Shown here one piece after another: positions 7,731-11,419 of a stretch of DNA of 11,419 bases. The notes beneath the pieces were generated by a model, which made no database searches, was not told the origin of the DNA, and saw only the letters and a program-made list of their open reading frames with translations. The translations under genes and the position numbers were made by a program. Position 1 is the first letter of the stretch. Each line of letters begins with the position of its first letter. This DNA is from Euperipatoides rowelli (taxonomy: Eukaryota; Onychophora; Udeonychophora; Euonychophora; Peripatopsidae). Location: NCBI GenBank assembly GCA_003024985.2, contig PXIH01S0001760.1; one strand, written 5' to 3'.

Positions 7731-9141
7731 AACTTTCTGCTTTATATTTAGTAGATTTCAATATTTTGGCCACTGAGGGTGCTATTTACATTTCATCTCT
7801 TCGAATGTATGAGATACTATTCTTCTACATATCCTAACAATATGGTTAAAATTGGTCCAGTAGTTGGTCATTTTTTTTTGTCCCCAACTATAAACATTCA
7901 ATGAGAAGACTCCCCAATAATTTTATAAATTACAGTAGGTTCAAATCAACCCAGTAGTTTTTCAAATTATTTTTAATTTTTTTTTTTTTTGCACAAAGGG
8001 TTAATTGCAAGCCATCCTTTTCTATCAAAAAGTTGAACTATCACCCTCTTCTTGACACGAATAATTTGGCAAGCTTAGTTCCAATTTTCCTAGTAGTTTT
8101 GATTTTTGTCTATTTGGTCACAGAGACACTACAAATATTTTATCCAACTTGTCAAAAGCTTTCCATCCATAAAAGAGTAGATGGCGCTGTTATCTCATTA
8201 TACACCCTAAAGTTAGCATTGATTTTCTTTGTAATTTTTAAATGCCATCAGATTACAGACATTATATATAATTCAATATTCAGCAGATGTGAACGATGAG
8301 ATCGGCCTTTTTTTTTTTCAAATGTAGGAATTGCCCAATATCATGAGTAATGTATCCTTATGTTAACCGGTTATAAGTTATCGATCGTTAAATACAGTTA
8401 CGAATATTAAAATTAATTATTTGATAACCGTCAATATAATATTTCCTAATAAAACTTTCCATAGCTGTACGTTTATAATTTTTATTAGCATTGATAAGTT
8501 CCCACACAAACCAGGAAATCAAAAGTGTAAATAAATATAAATTAAACTTAAAATAAAACTTTCAAATAATAACACCCATTTTCAATAATTAAAAACAAAA
8601 GTTTTTTCAGTTGACAAAAAAAAAAATTCTCAGCAAGAAATGTTTTTAAAATAATAATTCCACTCTCGATAAATAGCCTAAACAAAATTGAATTTATCAC
8701 ATACTTTGAATTTGGTAATGCAACAGTTTACTTGTTCTCTTTTATAAGAATTAAAAGGTCTTAAAAAAAAAAATTAAAGAATCTGCTGTATTGAAGGACT
8801 TTATTAAAATCGAGGATAGGCAGGTTAAATGCAAATTAGGTGTGCTATTCTGATATATAAAGGAGGGAGTAATAGCACAATGTTTTAAATAGTTAAATTA
8901 AAGCTAGTTGCTGTTTGCTCCAGCTATGGAATTACTCCTGGTCGTCCTGTGCGACAAAGCCATAATCAATGAATTAATAGCTGAAATGATAGCCCATTTT
9001 CTTTTCTTTATTAAAAAATAAAAAAATATATGAAAAAATGTTATATTTAATAAAATATAATTATTAGTTTTACTAAAAAAAATAAGTGTTAATTGTCTTA
9101 CTTTTATTTAAACAATTAATGTTAACAATCTTTTTATTTAG

Positions 9142-9226
9142 GAGGAACTGAGATGTGAAATCCTGTACCTAGATGCTAGTTAAAGTGACAAACAAAGACC
9201 AACTTTACTTTACTAAATGAAATAAA
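9142..9226 (+). other. Possible alternative 3'-terminal exon of SMC5 (premature stop and poly(A) signal)
   Basis: A good acceptor (TCTTTTTATTTAG, ending 9141) is followed in phase 0, the phase of the exon D donor, by 13 codons (EELRCEILYLDAS). A TAA comes next (9181-9183), and a canonical AATAAA lies 38 bases after the stop (9221-9226). If used, it would end SMC5 within the first coiled coil, giving a head-plus-stub protein without hinge or C-terminal head, or a decay target. No donor is needed for a terminal exon. Intronic acceptors and AATAAA are common by chance in AT-rich DNA, so this is a candidate only. Confidence 0.25.
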
Positions 9227-10897
9227 ATATTTTTTCTCATTTATCATTATCTTTAATATCAGTGACAAAGCCAATTATAAAACTTTATAGATTTTGGTAA
9301 TTTTATTACGACCAATAGAAAAGCAAATATGCTAAAAACTTAAATAATTATAAGAATTTTTATGTTTAAAATTCATTAATTTTGTATTTACAGTATATCT
9401 AATTGATAAATATTCAAACTAATATAATTTTTTTTTTATCTCTTGGATTCTAATACTGTTAATCTTAACTGAAATTTGGACGGTAGCTTATTAGCCCCGC
9501 TACTGTAAATAATTGTACCAAATGGTTTTTTTAAATGTTTAAAATTTTATTTTATTTGCACAAAATGATTTTATTCACATAATTATTAATATTCACCTTA
9601 AACAAATTTTTTTTTTTTGTCTTTTAGAGGGTAATGAAGGTTATTTTTTCCGTTAAGATATAGCCTATTTATTATTAATTTAATAGTGTGATATCGAATT
9701 AAAGACCGAATACATCATTACATTAACCGGTTTCTAAAATAGCACGGTTATGTCTATGTCGTCTAATAATCATGAGTGATCATTCCCATCTAACAAGTAA
9801 TGAGTGATATATACTTTATTCATACTTTATTTTGGTAAGGAAAGAAAAACAGAAAGTTTACTATGATATGAAGTAGGTTCTGTTTTTACAAAATTCTTTT
9901 CATCTGCATTATTTATTCGGTAAATATTTTAAGATTTGCTGAATAAACTTTTATTTTATTTTTCATATGCAGTTTGTTTTACTGTACAGAATACATTTTC
10001 TTTGTGTTTTTCATGGCTTTACAGTATATATTTGCAGTGTCTTTTTTAGAATCATTATTTATACTATAAGGGGGCATTACAACATTAGTTAATCATGTAT
10101 TACATGCAAAGGATATACCAGATTACCAAAATGTATTTTGGCTTTATTTGATAGTGTCGTGAATAAATTCAAGTCGTAAACAAAACTAATTATAGTTGTT
10201 TTAAGCAGTGGAAATTCTAAAAGGAAGAATGTATCGATATCTGTCGGGAACAGTCCGAGTCAAGATTGCTTTGAAAGTGTCCTGCAATATTTTTACTTCC
10301 AGGTAGAAATGTACAGTAAATTAGAGGACACCTAAAGCTGTAATGTCAACCTGGACATTTTTGATTTGTTTTTATTTTATATTTTATTTCTAATCTGAAA
10401 TTTATATATAGTACTCGATATATTCTAAATTGTATTGGTAATCCAAACATTTCTTAACAATGAATCAAGATAGTAATAATTTATATTTTTGAGGGGATAA
10501 TTATAGAATTGAAAATGGTATTCCTGACTTCGGAGATTTCTTTTATGCTTAGAAATTAAAAAATTAACTTTTGTTTGTCATTTTTTCATGCTTTTTTTTT
10601 TTTTTTTGTACTGTGGTGGGTAAAAAAGAAATATAAATTGTAACAAATCAGATAGAATCTGGGCCTCCGAGACCAAAGTTGTTCAGATGAAAGTTAAAAA
10701 TTGTAATAAAAATTTGACTTCACAACTAGATTTTTAAATTATTGCCAATCAAATATACATTTTCTCAAACTATAAAAATTACATTCTCAGAACTGTAAGC
10801 ATAAAACAAAATATTTTTTTATTATTAATATTGAATGAAACTTTATTAATGTTTAATAAAGATAATACTTTATAATTTCATTAAATTTTTTTTGCAG

Positions 10898-10969
10898 TTA
10901 AATGATATGAAGGACCATGCCAATAAAGTTCAATTGAAATCAAGAAATATTGAAGAGCTAACTGAAAAG
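10898..10969 (+). CDS. SMC5: SMC5 internal exon E: first coiled-coil arm, continued
   Basis: These 24 codons begin LNDMKDHANKV and end NIEELTEK. The I-E-E-L near the end aligns with the conserved HIEEL-type segment of the SMC5 first coiled coil, and the preceding Lys/Gln-rich residues fit the same region. The acceptor is excellent (long T-run, TTTGCAG, ending at 10897). The donor is GTATTG at 10970, which is acceptable but weaker than the others. The phase is 0 at both ends. Similarity is weaker than in exons B and C because coiled coils diverge quickly, so the call rests on frame continuity, splice signals and the IEEL landmark. The remaining coiled coil, hinge and C-terminal Walker B head are beyond the window. 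Confidence 0.82.
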
Positions 10970-11419
10970 GTATTGTACATTTTTTTTTTTTTTAATGGCT
11001 GAAGCCGGATTACATTTTTTACAATGTATTATATGGTTTTTGTTTCTAAAAAGTTTTTAAAAAAAAATATGTAATTCAAGCAATAAATTAACTATTATTA
11101 AACCAATCTAAGGTGCAACTAATCACAAGGAAACATAAACTTGTACTTAATCATTCTTTCTTCAACATGATGAAAAAAAAAAAGTTTTGCAGAAATGCAA
11201 AATATTTATTTGGCTATCAACATGTCCCTTATAATTAACACCTGCAATAAATTTGAATGAAACAAATAATTTGGGATAAATGCTATAATAAGAAAATGAA
11301 ATATATACAGTATAAATTGAAGCATGATATCATTGAACCAATATAAATATTTTAAATTGAGACAAAATGTGTACAATTGAAAATTTGTACAACTATATTT
11401 ATTTATTTTATTTTAAAGA
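10970..11419 (+). other. 5' part of the next SMC5 intron
   Basis: It begins GTATTG, runs through a T12 tract and AT-rich sequence to the window end. No further SMC5 exon is visible. One ATATACAGT word occurs at 11303. Confidence 0.75.

Larger units (their letters stand above)
7485..8300 (+). mobile_element. Retroelement-derived repeat region (LINE 3' UTR-like)
   Basis: The segment starts near CAAATTTGCCCGGGCAA, has a C-rich stretch, and then shows three diverged occurrences of an (A/T)AATTGGTCCAGTAGTTTTT-like phrase (about 7845-7867, 7940-7967 and 8077-8101). It also has GGTGCTATTTAC (7778-7789) and AGATGGCGCTGTTA (8179-8192) phrases of the kind common in 3' UTRs of invertebrate RTE-like LINEs. 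No reverse transcriptase frame is present. Short open stretches here are hydrophobic or low-complexity and not conserved-looking. Boundaries and family are uncertain. Confidence 0.35.
6793..10897 (+). other. SMC5 intron D-E (4.1 kb)
   Basis: GTAAGA donor and a strong T-rich TTTGCAG acceptor. It contains retroelement-like repeats (about 7485-8300), a (CA)n run, and a possible alternative terminal exon at 9142-9226. The parts 6793-7480, 8300-9130 and 9230-10890 appear as plain AT-rich sequence with homopolymer runs and no recognisable gene. Confidence 0.8.

Noticed and set aside
7289-7837. Overlapping + strand open stretches of 64-91 codons
   Set aside because: They cross T-, C- and CA-runs of the retroelement-like region and show no domain.
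8033-8299. 88-codon hydrophobic + strand open stretch
   Set aside because: It starts only at a TTG, overlaps the repeated CCAGTAGTTTTT phrase region and has no recognisable membrane-protein family.
8841-8879. Hairpin with 9-bp arms (TGTGCTATT / AATAGCACA)
   Set aside because: It is short, with a 21-nt loop and no flanking duplication; not distinguishable from chance.
9690-9800. Possible repeat relation with 8330-8400 around TTAACCGGTT
   Set aside because: Only the short core and scattered bases agree in either orientation.
10303-10335. Second possible alternative exon (good acceptor TTTTTACTTCCAG, ten codons, stop)
   Set aside because: It has no AATAAA close after the stop and no SMC5-like residues; less support than 9142-9226.

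Overview
The window is a stretch of AT-rich, intron-rich animal nuclear DNA. The supportable gene is the N-terminal third of SMC5, the Structural Maintenance of Chromosomes protein of the SMC5/6 complex, on the + strand. Five internal coding exons can be recognised (2003-2096, 5657-5782, 5883-6095, 6631-6792, 10898-10969). They encode 222 complete codons in one continuous reading frame, from late in the N-terminal ATPase head, through the Q-loop region, into the first (outgoing) coiled-coil arm. The Walker A exon(s) and start codon lie upstream, and the hinge and C-terminal head lie downstream. The last four exons are all multiples of three and every junction between exons inside the window is phase 0. 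The species cannot be named from sequence alone. Long AT-rich introns, the metazoan-like SMC5 protein, hAT-like and retroelement debris and frequent TAGGCCTA-like and ACTGTATAT words suggest an invertebrate (or other non-mammalian) animal.

Layout. Positions 1-2002 are the end of an upstream intron. It carries a decayed Ty3/Gypsy-type gag remnant in antisense (about 1-730) and a likely LINE 3' tail ending in a TAAA-type repeat (about 1290-1426). Intron 2097-5656 holds a 72-nt near-perfect palindrome (2298-2369) and a roughly 3.2 kb hAT-like non-autonomous DNA transposon (2466-5625) with long terminal inverted repeats. A second terminus of the same family is nested at 3310. Intron 5783-5882 is only 100 bp, and intron 6096-6630 is short and unremarkable. 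Intron 6793-10897 is 4.1 kb; it contains retroelement-like repeats (about 7485-8300) and a possible alternative terminal exon (9142-9226) that would truncate SMC5 in the first coiled coil. After the last exon the window runs into another intron.

There is no sign of a prokaryotic operon, a CRISPR array, an rRNA or tRNA gene, or a second intact protein gene. The unusual content is intronic: the palindrome, the two-terminus hAT-like structure, the repeated ACTGTATAT word, and the possible intronic polyadenylation exon in SMC5.
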